Shown one piece after another: positions 1 to 7,942 of a stretch of DNA of 19,793 nucleotides. Each line of letters opens with the position of its first letter. Position 1 is the first letter of the stretch. The notes below the pieces were generated by a model that saw only the letters and a list, made by a program, of their open reading frames with translations, ran no database searches and had not been told where the DNA came from. The stretch comes from Candidatus Latescibacterota bacterium (GTDB lineage Bacteria > Latescibacterota > UBA2968 > UBA8231): contig JAJDUT010000108.1 of assembly GCA_022826515.1 (NCBI GenBank), positions 1-19,793 of the forward strand, given 5' to 3'. Position numbers and translations under genes: made by a program.

Positions 1-141
1 GTCAAATCGGTCGCATATGGCACACGCGGCGTACTGATCATACAAGCCTTTCTATTCAGATTTCTGGTGAAACCTGAATATGGCGCGATGAGTACGCCGT
101 TCAAATTCGGATACATCACAGCGTTTTCAGACGGCTTCTAA
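1..141 (+). CDS. 3' end of an unrecognised protein (5' end outside the window)
   Basis: The first plus-strand frame is open from base 1 to a TAA at 139-141, giving the last 46 residues of a protein. They include a hydrophobic stretch (GVLIIQAFLFRFLV) followed by a polar, aromatic tail ending in SDGF. I do not recognise the family. The stop overlaps the stop of the converging McrB-like gene (TAG at 140-138), so the two genes meet tail to tail with a 4-base overlap. An open frame of 46 codons can arise by chance, so this call rests on the natural-looking residue mix and on the tight convergent junction. The sequence to the left would settle it. Confidence 0.35.
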   Translation, partial: VKSVAYGTRGVLIIQAFLFRFLVKPEYGAMSTPFKFGYITAFSDGF

Positions 142-1616
142 GCGTAAATCACATTATCAAGTGCCTCCGCGAAGTCCCATTCGGGTGTTTGTGTCTCGCG
201 ATCTTTAAGAAAGGCGATTACCTCGTCGATGACGCGATAGCCAAAATGCAATCTGGCTGGCTTTAGTGCATCCATGAGGTCTTTTAGCACATCCTTCACT
301 TGGCCCGCTTGAGCCTCCTGTAACTGGTGCGAGTCCCACCTTGGCCAAGCATCAACATCTATGTCCCAAAATTCAATAGTAAATGCGCGATCAAGAACTT
401 TATCGGAAAGGCCCATCGTGGTCTCGTCCATATTGACGGTGCCTATCAGGACGAGATTATTCGGGTAGGGGATGGAACACGGCACTCCCTTGAAGCTGGC
501 CTCCCGATCATGGAGGTCTAAGTTATTGTCGGTTTCCATTGCGCTTAGCACAGGTGCAAGATATTGCTCCGGGTGCGAGAGATTCATTTCATCAAGTATT
601 GCCACATGGGGTATATCGGGTTCGTCGATGGCGCTCAGTAACAATTTGAGAAATGGAGTCTTTACGTAGGAATCTTCTTTCAGCGGGTTAGGGTAACCGA
701 GCAAGAAGGAAGGGTCAGTCCAGCCGGGTTCTACGGGAATCACGCAGGGTGTTTTCCCTCCGGCCAATGCCTCCCCATACTTGTAGGCCAGAAGTGTTTT
801 CCCAGAGCCTGAAATGCCTGTGAGGATAGCAAAATGACGCCTTGCATTAGCCCATAGTCCGAGGTGAAGCTGCCTACACAGGTCAAGCGGAAAGTACCCT
901 GCTTCTTTTATTAGTTCGTTGATTTCGTGGAACTCTGGAATGCTGATGGCGATGTGCTGACTGGGTGATTGATTATTTTCCTCCTCATCGACATGCCCGC
1001 CTTCATCTTCGTCTGGGGCTCTATTATCGGGGTTGTCTCCAAATCGGTCACGCCAATATGGGGCGTTGCGAAAACGATCGATGTCTTGGGGCTGTCCTCC
1101 GAAAGTGAAAGCAAGCAAATTATCGGTCTCCCAAGACGTTCCGGCCTGTATACGGTGTACGGCTAGGCCATAAGTCTTAAAGTACCATTCACGCCGAGGA
1201 TCTTGTTCCTCCCAATCCACACGTACGCGTTTCCCGTCATTTAGATTCTCAATGATCGTTCCGATCGCTTTGATAACCATGACCGAGACAGAGAAGCCTC
1301 GGTTATTGAAGAGAAGGTTATTTTTACGTATGTATCTAGACTTGATCGCGATCCGATCCCCCGGTCGCATGGAATTTACAAGATCTAGGTATTCGTCGTC
1401 ATAGCCGTTCTCCCAAATCCCTTCGCTCAGGAAACGCGGTGTCTGGTCGTCGTTACCGTCCCAAGTGGCACCGACGAACCAGTTTGCCTCAGATACAAGT
1501 TGTTGCATGTTCTCTTGGAGCTCCTCTTTGATGTGGATGGTAGGTCTCGTTCCAAATGATTCGTATATCGGCATGTCCACGTCAGCTAGGGAACACGTCC
1601 CTGCCAACGGTGACAC
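138..1616 (-). CDS. McrB-like AAA+ NTPase with N-terminal EVE-like reader domain, C-terminally short
   Basis: Likely the motor subunit of a modification-dependent (type IV, McrBC-like) restriction system. Residues about 45-160 (NWFVGATWDG, WENGYDD, GDRIAIKSRY, DWEEQDPRREWYF) look like the EVE/PUA-type domain often found at the front of McrB-like proteins, which reads modified bases. An acidic linker (about 196-216) leads to the AAA+ core: Walker A GISGSGKT (267-274), Walker B VAILDEMN (338-345), the McrB-type loop GTVNMDET (392-399) and an Arg-finger-like LDRAF (408-412). The frame starts at GTG 1616; ATG at 1574 is an alternative, and neither has a strong ribosome binding site. The protein stops at residue 492 just after ALDNVIYA, where relatives usually continue with a further helical segment. 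No mcrC follows, because a converging gene occupies the downstream DNA. Sampled GC is about 50%, below its neighbours. McrB-like is secure; activity is doubtful. Confidence 0.85.
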   Translation of the reverse strand: MSPLAGTCSLADVDMPIYESFGTRPTIHIKEELQENMQQLVSEANWFVGATWDGNDDQTPRFLSEGIWENGYDDEYLDLVNSMRPGDRIAIKSRYIRKNNLLFNNRGFSVSVMVIKAIGTIIENLNDGKRVRVDWEEQDPRREWYFKTYGLAVHRIQAGTSWETDNLLAFTFGGQPQDIDRFRNAPYWRDRFGDNPDNRAPDEDEGGHVDEEENNQSPSQHIAISIPEFHEINELIKEAGYFPLDLCRQLHLGLWANARRHFAILTGISGSGKTLLAYKYGEALAGGKTPCVIPVEPGWTDPSFLLGYPNPLKEDSYVKTPFLKLLLSAIDEPDIPHVAILDEMNLSHPEQYLAPVLSAMETDNNLDLHDREASFKGVPCSIPYPNNLVLIGTVNMDETTMGLSDKVLDRAFTIEFWDIDVDAWPRWDSHQLQEAQAGQVKDVLKDLMDALKPARLHFGYRVIDEVIAFLKDRETQTPEWDFAEALDNVIYA

Positions 1617-1639
1617 GAACCTCGTCTTGTCGATACACC

Positions 1640-2716
1640 TCAGTACACCCCCACCACCACAGATTCCTGTAACTCCGTCAACAGTCGCAAATCTTTAACC
1701 CCATCCCAAGGATACGCCTCAATCGGCGCAGCGCGCTCGGCCTCGTCGCGCTCAAGAAATCGGGGCATGAAAAATTCCTTGGTCAGGGTGGTGAGCATGA
1801 CTTGGCCGGTCTCGCCGTAGCCGACCTTGCGCGAGGGGTCTTTGGGATCAACCAACTCGATGACGGCGCGTGGCTGCGGCGGGTAGTAGGTGATGGCGTA
1901 TTCGTCGGCTGGGTCAAAGGGCTTGGGGCAGGCCAGTCCCATCAGAGTGTTGCCGTAGGTGGGGACAAAGGCGAGGCCGGGCACTAACTCCTCGCGGGCG
2001 AAGCGGTGGAACTGGGCGTTCATTTCCGTGCCGCCGCAGAAGATGCCCTTAATGCCGAGCTTGGGCAGGGAGACTTTTTCGCAGAGGGCTTCGAGGAGGC
2101 GGGGGGTGGTGAAGACGCACTGCACGTTGTCGTGGGCCTTGAGGATCTTGAGCGCCTGCTCGATGACGTGGGCTTTGTAGGCTTCCAACTCGCGCATCTT
2201 GCCGGCGCGGATGAGTTCGTTGACCCAGCGCGGGTCGAGATCGACCATAAAGCACAAGCCGCCGCGTAGCTGAGCGAGATACTCGATGGCCAAGCGCAGG
2301 CGGCGCGGCCCCGAAGGCCCCAGCATTAGCCAGTCGGCCCCCTTGGGGAAATCCTCCTCGGACAGGCTCTCGCTGTAGAGTGCGTAGTCGGTGTGGAAGT
2401 CGCGGATGTTGATGCGGTATTTAGGCAAGCCAGTCGAGCCGCCGGTCTCGAAGACGTAGATTGGCTCGGCGGCGTAGGCTTTGGGCACCCACTGGCGCAC
2501 TGGGCCGCCGCGCAGCCACTCGTCCTCAAAGTGGCCGAGCAGGGCTAAGTCGTCGTAGGAGCGGATTTGCTCGCGTGGGTCGAAGTCGAGTTGTTGCGCG
2601 TAGGAGAGCCAAAACGGGCAGCCGGTCTCGGGGCTGAAGTGCCACTCGACGATGGCGCGGACGTGGGCGTCGAGGTCGTCGCGGGCTGCGGCGATTTTGT
2701 CTGGTGAGATGTTCAT
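1640..2716 (-). CDS. Phenylacetate-CoA-ligase-like (ANL superfamily) adenylate-forming protein, short form
   Basis: Belongs to the adenylate-forming (PaaK-like) ligases, which activate a carboxylic acid with ATP before thioester transfer to CoA. Visible motifs, in order: the ATP-binding loop TGGSTGLPK (91-99), GGTE (228-231), YGNT (254-257), GYGETG (299-304) and LERDE (321-325), which correspond to the A3 to A8 core motifs. It is 358 residues, well short of typical PaaK (about 430), and ends at ESVVVGVY, so most of the mobile C-terminal domain that supplies the catalytic lysine is absent. The substrate cannot be read from sequence. ATG 2716 is preceded by only a weak purine run (AAGACAAG), and the inverted heptamer hairpin lies immediately upstream. 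It is followed after 23 bp by the McrB-like gene on the same strand. GC is high, like the metabolic backbone. Confidence 0.8.
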   Translation of the reverse strand: MNISPDKIAAARDDLDAHVRAIVEWHFSPETGCPFWLSYAQQLDFDPREQIRSYDDLALLGHFEDEWLRGGPVRQWVPKAYAAEPIYVFETGGSTGLPKYRINIRDFHTDYALYSESLSEEDFPKGADWLMLGPSGPRRLRLAIEYLAQLRGGLCFMVDLDPRWVNELIRAGKMRELEAYKAHVIEQALKILKAHDNVQCVFTTPRLLEALCEKVSLPKLGIKGIFCGGTEMNAQFHRFAREELVPGLAFVPTYGNTLMGLACPKPFDPADEYAITYYPPQPRAVIELVDPKDPSRKVGYGETGQVMLTTLTKEFFMPRFLERDEAERAAPIEAYPWDGVKDLRLLTELQESVVVGVY

Positions 2717-2724
2717 CTTGTCTT

Positions 2725-2825
2725 GAGAATTGAGAATTAGGAATCAGGAATTGCGAATTACCCTCCCTCCCCAATTCCTAATTCCTAATTCCTAATTCCT
2801 AATTCCTAATTCCTAATTCCTAATT
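2725..2825. repeat. Inverted array of heptamer repeats able to form a long hairpin
   Basis: On the plus strand, 2773-2821 holds seven perfect tandem copies of AATTCCT plus a partial AATT. To its left, 2725-2760 holds about five imperfect copies of the complementary heptamer (AGGAATT type: gagaatt, gagaatt, aggaatc, aggaatt, gcgaatt). The arms are separated by CCCTCCCTCCCC (2761-2772). As RNA from the minus strand this is a stem of roughly 30 bp with a G-rich loop, placed between the second propeller gene and the ligase gene. The stop codon and last residues (LGIRN) of the propeller protein lie inside the array. It may act as a terminator, an mRNA-end stabiliser or a translation block. Heptamer short tandem repeats (STRRs) are known in cyanobacteria; relation to those is untested. 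Confidence 0.85.
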
Positions 2826-4233
2826 TCGCAATGGCGAAGAGAGTGTTGCGGGAGGCGATGTAGAGGACGCCGTCGCGGGCGACTGGAGTGGTGTACACGG
2901 CGCTGCCCAGATTGGTCTCGTGGAGTAATTCGAACGTTTTGCTGGCTTTGAGTACATCGACGTCGCCGTCCTCGTCGCCGATATAGACCTTGCCGTCGGC
3001 GACAAAGGGCGAGCCCCAGATCGCGGCGAACGTGTCGTGGGTCCAGTGGTGGGTGCCGGTCTTGGCGTCGAGGCAATAGACGAAGCCGCTCAGGTCAGCG
3101 GCGTAGAGCAGGCCGTCGGCAATGGCGACGGTGGAGATGGTGCGGTTGTAGTTTTTGTCGCCAAAGTGCCAGATTGCGCCTGTCTCGGTGATGTCGCCGG
3201 TGCCGCTGGCGTCAATGGCCCACAGGTGGCCCTCGCCTTCGCCGTGCTCGGGGTCTTGGCCGACGCCGAGATAGACTATACCGTCGTGGAAGACGGGCGT
3301 GGAGACGAGGTTGTTGCGGGTGCCTCGGCCGCCCAATTCCCACACTGAATCCTTGGGGTTGCAGTCGAATTTCCAGATGAGTTCGCCGGTGTCGGGGGCG
3401 AGGGCATAGACCCAGCCGTCGCCGCCGGGGAAGATCACCTGCTTACGGCCACCCGCTTCGCCGTAGGCGGGGTTAGCCCACTGGCCGTGCAAAATTTGGT
3501 CGCCGGGCAGGTCGCTGTCCCAGAGGAGGTCGCCGGTCTGCAAGTCGAGGGCGATGAAGCTGGGGGCAAAGGGGGCCGGGATGTGGATGTGGCCCTCATC
3601 GACGCCGTTGCTGGTTAGGGCGAAGAGGCGACCGTCCACACCTATGGGCGAGCTGGTGGCGAGGTTGTGGGGGAAGACGTCCAACTCGGCGATCATGTCG
3701 AATTTCCAGATCAGATCCGCGTTGGTGGGCGCGGTGGCGGTCTCGTCGGCGATGGGGCCGTCGTTCTCGCCGTCGCGGAAGCCCTCGGTGTCGAGGCATA
3801 CGACTTCGGCGCGGTTGGAGACGTAGTAGAGGCGGTCGCCTTCGACATAAGGGGTGGAGCAGACGCCTTGCTGCGGCCAGTCGTTGACGCGGCCGGCCGG
3901 CAGCTTGGGATGGGCGATTTGCCAGAGGAAGGTGCCGTCCTCTAAGGAAAAGGCCATCACCACGCCGCGATCGCCCTTGTGATTGGGATCGCGCTCGGCT
4001 TGGTTGTTGGTGCCGACGAAGATTTTGTCGCCGGCGATCAGGGGCCCGGCGTAAGTCTGCGAGCCGAGCGTGGCGCGCCATTTGACGTTGGTGCCGGTCT
4101 CGACGTCCCAAGTGGTGGGCAGGTTTTGCTCGTCCGAGACTTGGTTGCGCCCCGGCGAGCCGCCCCACATGGCGGTTTGGGCGTTGGCGGAAGCGGCTAG
4201 GGCTAGGATGAGGCTGCAAATAGTTAGAGTCAT
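2806..4233 (-). CDS. Secreted PQQ-like beta-propeller repeat protein
   Basis: A 475-residue propeller protein, probably exported. It opens with a signal peptide (MTLTICSLILALAASANA, cleavage probably before QTAMW), then repeated blades of the type AFSLEDGTFLWQ, ALDLQTGDLLWDSDLPG, ALAPDTGELIWKFD and CLDAKTGTHHWTH, the AxDxxTGxxxW pattern of PQQ-binding-like (YWTD/WD-like) repeats. No catalytic residues of quinoprotein dehydrogenases can be assigned, so a scaffold or binding role is as likely as redox activity. The start is ATG 4233, which overlaps the upstream stop as TAATG and has AAAGG seven bases before it. An in-frame TTG six bases further up is less likely. The C-terminus runs into the heptamer array, so its last five residues may be recently acquired. 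It is translationally coupled to the larger propeller gene. Confidence 0.88.
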   Translation of the reverse strand: MTLTICSLILALAASANAQTAMWGGSPGRNQVSDEQNLPTTWDVETGTNVKWRATLGSQTYAGPLIAGDKIFVGTNNQAERDPNHKGDRGVVMAFSLEDGTFLWQIAHPKLPAGRVNDWPQQGVCSTPYVEGDRLYYVSNRAEVVCLDTEGFRDGENDGPIADETATAPTNADLIWKFDMIAELDVFPHNLATSSPIGVDGRLFALTSNGVDEGHIHIPAPFAPSFIALDLQTGDLLWDSDLPGDQILHGQWANPAYGEAGGRKQVIFPGGDGWVYALAPDTGELIWKFDCNPKDSVWELGGRGTRNNLVSTPVFHDGIVYLGVGQDPEHGEGEGHLWAIDASGTGDITETGAIWHFGDKNYNRTISTVAIADGLLYAADLSGFVYCLDAKTGTHHWTHDTFAAIWGSPFVADGKVYIGDEDGDVDVLKASKTFELLHETNLGSAVYTTPVARDGVLYIASRNTLFAIAKLGIRN

Positions 4234-6374
4234 TACCAAACCTTTAGGTTGTCGTAGTAGATTTCAGCGGGAGAGTAGCCGTAGATGCCGGGGCTGCCGC
4301 TGCGGTTGGGCAGGGGATCGACCGCTTGGATGGTCCACGTGGCTGGCTCAGGCTCGTCGCGGGGCCAGACCTTGCCGCGGATATGGGCTGTATCGCCTTC
4401 GATTTCCACCTGCATTTTCATGGTGTACCAGACGCCGGTTTCCCAAGTGAAGGACACGGTTTTGGCCATCCGCAGCTCGGCGGCCCAAGTGCGAATCTGC
4501 AACTGCTGGTGGTAGCCCATCATGTCGAGAGTGTAGCGATTTGCGATCAGGCCCATGTCGGGGACGGCGCGGCGCTTTTTGGTGCCGAGTAGGTCGGCTT
4601 GGATGGTGTAGCCGGTCATGTCGGGCGCGCCGAGATAGGTGTTGGCGCGGTGCAGGCCGCGGGCGGCAGGCGGTTTGACTAGCACCTTGTTGCCTTCCAT
4701 TTCGCGCACCTTGAATTTGGTGCCTGTGCCGATCCAAGCTGGTGAGGCGTCAATGGTGAAACCCTCGAAGTCTTCGCTGTAGGTCGGTGGCGGGAGTACG
4801 GCAATGCGCGCCTCAGCGGTCAACTCGCCGACGCTGGCGACGATTTTGCCGCCGCTGGGTGCGTCCGCGAGGACAAGCGTATTGCCGTCGAGTTGGCCGA
4901 CTGGACCGGAGAGTGTCCATGCGGCTTCTACTGGACCGATTAGGCGACCTTGTGCGTCGAAGGCTTGGGCGCGGAACGGTACGCGGGCACCGGGCTGGGC
5001 TACTACTTCGGCGGGGATGATTTGCAGGTGCGCCGGTGTGGCGTCTGGGGCAGCTTGCTCGTGTGGGTAGTTGGCTGCGGTCGCGGCGACGTTGAACGGT
5101 GCCGCTGGGTCGCCGAGGCAGTAAACGCCCGCTTCGGTGGAAAGGTAGATGCGGCCGTAGGCTACGGCTGGCGAGCCGAATAGTTCGGCTGGGCGTCCGT
5201 CGGGCATTGCAATCTCGGCGAGGTCGAGCGTCTCGGCGGCGTCGGAGCCAGGGGCGACGATGGCAAAGCGGCCGTTGACCTCTGGCGCGTAGAGCCGGCC
5301 ATCGGCCAGCACGGGCGATCCCTTGCCAACGGTGCCGATGTTGTGGACCCAGTGGACTTGGCCCGTCTCGGCGTCGAGCGCGTGGATGTTGGCCGAGTTG
5401 TCGGTGATGTACAAGCGGCCGTTGTAGAAGACCGGGCTGGTGTAGCCGGCGAAGACGCCGTCGTAGCGCCAGACTTCGTTGCCGGTGGCGTCGATGCACA
5501 CGACGCGGCCGAGGGCCGTGTTGTCGAGATTTTCTTCGCTGTGGGCTGCATACACCTTGTCGCCAGCGACGACGACCGAAGAGTTGATGCCGCGCCGGCT
5601 GAGCTTGAAGCCCCACACGCTCTCACCGGTGCGAATTTTCATGGCATAGATGGAGCCGTCGGCGTTGCCGCCGATGAGCAAGCGGACGCCGTTGATGGTG
5701 GCGACGACGGGCACGGAGTACGTGGTGTCGAGCGGCCGGCCCCCCGGCGTGGCGATCCAGACGAGTTCGCCGCTGCGCTTGTCAAAGGCGAAGTAGCGAT
5801 GGCGGCCCGGCGTGTGACTGCCCCAATTGGAACTGAGATAGCTGATGATGACGAGGTCTTCATCGACGACGGGCGTGTGGACGCGACCGCCGTAGCCGGA
5901 GATGCGCCCGAATTCCTCGGTCAGCGAGCGCGACCATACTACCTTGCCGTCGCGGTCGAAGCACAAGAACAGTCCGCTGACCGTGTGGGCATAGACATAG
6001 CCGGTCTCTGGATCGCCAGAGAGGCTGGCCCAGCCAACGCGGTTGAAGGGAATGGTGGTGTGGAAGATGTTGTAGGCGTGTTCCCAGAGCAGGGTGCCGT
6101 CTTGGGCGTCAAAGGCGGCGACAACGCCCTCGTGTTCGATGCCCTCGCCGCGGCGACCGATGACAAAGACTCGTCCGTCGAGGACGATGGGGGTCGAGCG
6201 GCCGGTGAAGTCGGCGTGCCAGATGGGCGACCAAGATGCGACGAGGCCCGTTTCCTCGGAGACGCCGTTTTGCGTCGGGCCGCGCCAAGAGGGCCAGTCG
6301 GCTGAGTAGGCGCTGGAAGCGGCGAGTAGGAGGCCGAGAAGGGCGCAGGGAAGTTGCAGGCAGAGGTTGGGCAC
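4233..6374 (-). CDS. Secreted PQQ-like beta-propeller protein with Ig-like and concanavalin-like C-terminal domains
   Basis: A 713-residue exported protein. A signal peptide (1-24, ending SSAYSA) precedes DWPSWRGPTQNG, the characteristic opening of PQQ-like propellers in this type of bacterium. Blades follow to about residue 420 (AFDAQDGTLLWEH, CFDRDGKVVWSRS, AFDKRSGELVWIA, ALDAETGQVHWVH). Residues about 446-527 look like a beta-sandwich, Ig-like segment (HLQIIPAEVVAQPGARV). From YSEDFEGF (about 532) to the end is a jelly-roll domain of the laminin-G/DUF1080 type, which suggests carbohydrate or surface binding. The start is GTG 6374 with AAGGA six bases upstream. A TTGACA box at 6444-6449 on this strand is the likely promoter. 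It heads the minus-strand operon, and its stop overlaps the next start (TAATG). Substrate and redox function are not predictable. Confidence 0.88.
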   Translation of the reverse strand: MPNLCLQLPCALLGLLLAASSAYSADWPSWRGPTQNGVSEETGLVASWSPIWHADFTGRSTPIVLDGRVFVIGRRGEGIEHEGVVAAFDAQDGTLLWEHAYNIFHTTIPFNRVGWASLSGDPETGYVYAHTVSGLFLCFDRDGKVVWSRSLTEEFGRISGYGGRVHTPVVDEDLVIISYLSSNWGSHTPGRHRYFAFDKRSGELVWIATPGGRPLDTTYSVPVVATINGVRLLIGGNADGSIYAMKIRTGESVWGFKLSRRGINSSVVVAGDKVYAAHSEENLDNTALGRVVCIDATGNEVWRYDGVFAGYTSPVFYNGRLYITDNSANIHALDAETGQVHWVHNIGTVGKGSPVLADGRLYAPEVNGRFAIVAPGSDAAETLDLAEIAMPDGRPAELFGSPAVAYGRIYLSTEAGVYCLGDPAAPFNVAATAANYPHEQAAPDATPAHLQIIPAEVVAQPGARVPFRAQAFDAQGRLIGPVEAAWTLSGPVGQLDGNTLVLADAPSGGKIVASVGELTAEARIAVLPPPTYSEDFEGFTIDASPAWIGTGTKFKVREMEGNKVLVKPPAARGLHRANTYLGAPDMTGYTIQADLLGTKKRRAVPDMGLIANRYTLDMMGYHQQLQIRTWAAELRMAKTVSFTWETGVWYTMKMQVEIEGDTAHIRGKVWPRDEPEPATWTIQAVDPLPNRSGSPGIYGYSPAEIYYDNLKVW

Positions 6375-6419
6375 GGCTAGTCCTTGGTAGAGCGGGAGTG
6401 GAGGTTAAACGTTCCTAAG

Positions 6420-6449
6420 TACATAATGAGCGCCGTCGATTCTTGTCAA
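6420..6449 (-). promoter_or_regulatory. Candidate sigma70-type promoter of the propeller operon
   Basis: Reading the minus strand, a perfect TTGACA (6449-6444) is followed after 18 bases by TATGTA (6425-6420), a 3/6 match to TATAAT. This would start a transcript with a leader of about 40 bases before GTG 6374. The -35 box is convincing, the -10 box weak. Confidence 0.4.
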
Positions 6450-6458
6450 CCGACGGCG
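6431..6458. promoter_or_regulatory. 8-bp perfect inverted repeat across the promoter (candidate operator)
   Basis: CGCCGTCG (6431-6438) and CGACGGCG (6451-6458) are perfect inverted copies separated by 12 bases. The spacer contains the TTGACA box of the divergent minus-strand promoter. Placement between divergent genes fits an operator. It could also be a simple hairpin, as there is no T-run to make it a terminator. Confidence 0.4.
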
Positions 6459-6501
6459 TAGTGTGCAACTTGTCCAAGTCCATTCACAATCGGGAGGAGC
6501 T

Positions 6502-7713
6502 ATGATCAATCAGAAAGAGTACACCGTCCGCGCGACCCACTGTAGCCACCAAGCGTCGTTGGATGAGATCTACGACCGGCTAGTGGAAATCACTGCGCCG
6601 TTGCACCGGTCGTGGGCCAAGATCGAGAAGGCGCGGCGGATCGGTATCAAGATCAACATGCAGATGCGCACCAATAATATACGCCGGATTGGCGGGCGGC
6701 GGCAGGAATTGGTAGATGACGAAGTGATGCGGGCGGTGCTGCGGCTGTTGCGAGAGCGCAGCGACGCGGAGATTTTCGCGCTCGATACCAGCGCTGCGCC
6801 GCCGGGCGAGCGGCCGGGCGACGATTTTAACGCTAGGCCGATCTTGGAGGAATTCGGCGTCGAATACGTCGAGGCCGGCGACCCGCCCTTTGAGCGCTAC
6901 AAAGTGCCCGGCGGCGGGATCATGTTTTCCGAGTACCAGCTTTCCGCGGCCTTGGGCGAGGCCGATGCCTTCGTCTCGCTGGCCAAGATGAAAAACCACG
7001 GTTTTATGGGCATTACCCTGTGTCTGAAAAACCTCTTCGGCTTGCCGCCGATTCCGCCGCACGGCCGCTTGCGCACGTACTTCCACCACGTCATCCGCCT
7101 CTCGTATGTCCTGCCCGACTTGGGGCTGATTGCCCAGCCCTGTCTCAACATTATCGACGGGCTAACTGGTCAGGCGCGCATGGAGTGGGGCGGCGAGGGC
7201 CGGATTGCCGACTGCTTGGTCGCTGGCGATCACGTTATTACCACCGACGCTTGCGGCTCGCACTTGATGGGCACTGATCCTCGGCTCGATTGGCCGACGC
7301 CACCTTTCCGCCGCGACCGGAGCCCGGTGGCGGTGGCGGCCGAGCACGGCTTCGGAACGGTGGATTTGGACGAGATCGACTTTGTCATGGAGGGGTTGAC
7401 GCCGCCGGTGGCCGAGTTCGATTCGGCAGAAGCTGATCCGCCAGAGCAGATCGCGCGGCTGCGGCAGACGGCCAGCGAGCAGGCGCTTTTTTACCGCGAC
7501 CACTGCGAGCGGATTTGGGACGCCCACGCTGGCCAGTACGTGTTTTTGCAGGACGGCGAAGTGATTTGGAGTGGACTCAAGCCCGAGGAAGCCGGGGCCG
7601 TGCAGCAGGTCGCCGCGGGCAAAAAGGATCAGGCGGTCTGGCTCAAGCTGGCCGATCCAGCAGAGCGCGAGGGCGAGCGGATGGCGGTGTACGAGAAGAT
7701 TCTGGCGGCTTAG
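6502..7713 (+). CDS. DUF362-family protein
   Basis: A 403-residue cytoplasmic-looking protein of the DUF362 family. Diagnostic stretches are SLAKMKNHGFMGITLCLKN (159-177), NIIDGLTGQ (216-224) and GDHVITTDACGSHLMG (242-257). Some family members carry extra 4Fe-4S ferredoxin motifs. This one has no CxxCxxC cluster, so it is the plain form. The biochemical function of the family is not established. I chose ATG 6502 because GGAGGAGC lies directly in front of it; an in-frame extension to 6463 lacks such a site. It is divergent from the propeller operon with a 127-bp shared control region and is followed by a 229-bp gap. Confidence 0.8.
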   Translation: MINQKEYTVRATHCSHQASLDEIYDRLVEITAPLHRSWAKIEKARRIGIKINMQMRTNNIRRIGGRRQELVDDEVMRAVLRLLRERSDAEIFALDTSAAPPGERPGDDFNARPILEEFGVEYVEAGDPPFERYKVPGGGIMFSEYQLSAALGEADAFVSLAKMKNHGFMGITLCLKNLFGLPPIPPHGRLRTYFHHVIRLSYVLPDLGLIAQPCLNIIDGLTGQARMEWGGEGRIADCLVAGDHVITTDACGSHLMGTDPRLDWPTPPFRRDRSPVAVAAEHGFGTVDLDEIDFVMEGLTPPVAEFDSAEADPPEQIARLRQTASEQALFYRDHCERIWDAHAGQYVFLQDGEVIWSGLKPEEAGAVQQVAAGKKDQAVWLKLADPAEREGERMAVYEKILAA

Positions 7714-7942
7714 AGGAACGGGTAGTTTGATCTAGACTGTCAATCAGATCGTTTGCAGCTACTCAGTATGAAGGACGCTAGCGGAAATTAGGTCGGGGGC
7801 AACCAAGCTAGTCGGCATTCACGGTAGAGGGGAGCTAGGGCGAGGATGCGCTTGACGGAAGGCAACCAAAAAAGTAGTATGATAACATGTGTTTATATAG
7901 CTTACACAATAGATAATCACTGTAAAAATAGGGAGTTAGGAA
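7714..7942. other. Intergenic region of 229 bp before the putative defence cluster
   Basis: No coding frame is convincing here. It contains a weak GATCT...AGATC inverted repeat (7729-7750) after the DUF362 stop, with no T-run, and an AT-rich segment from about 7866 to 7930 that holds the promoter described at 7852-7880. I see nothing else. Confidence 0.6.
7852..7880 (+). promoter_or_regulatory. Candidate sigma70-type promoter for the 73-aa gene and ATPase-TOPRIM pair
   Basis: TTGACG (7852-7857) and TAGTAT (7875-7880) are separated by exactly 17 bases, with 5/6 and 4/6 matches to consensus. An overlapping TATGAT at 7878-7883 (5/6) would give a 20-base spacer. The DNA downstream is AT-rich, and ATG 7943 lies about 60 bases further on. 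Confidence 0.5.

Noticed and set aside
2761..2772. G-quadruplex in the loop of the heptamer hairpin
   Set aside because: The minus strand has only three G-runs (GGGG, GGG, GGG); four are needed for an intramolecular quadruplex.
2773..2821. CRISPR array
   Set aside because: The repeats are contiguous 7-base units with no spacers.
5343..6305. 320-residue plus-strand open frame opposite the large propeller gene
   Set aside because: It lies wholly antisense to a well supported gene, is rich in Val, Ala, Asp and Gly as expected from GC-rich antisense sequence, and shows no domain.
7729..7750. Terminator after the DUF362 gene
   Set aside because: Only 5-bp arms (GATCT/AGATC), 12-base loop and no T-run.
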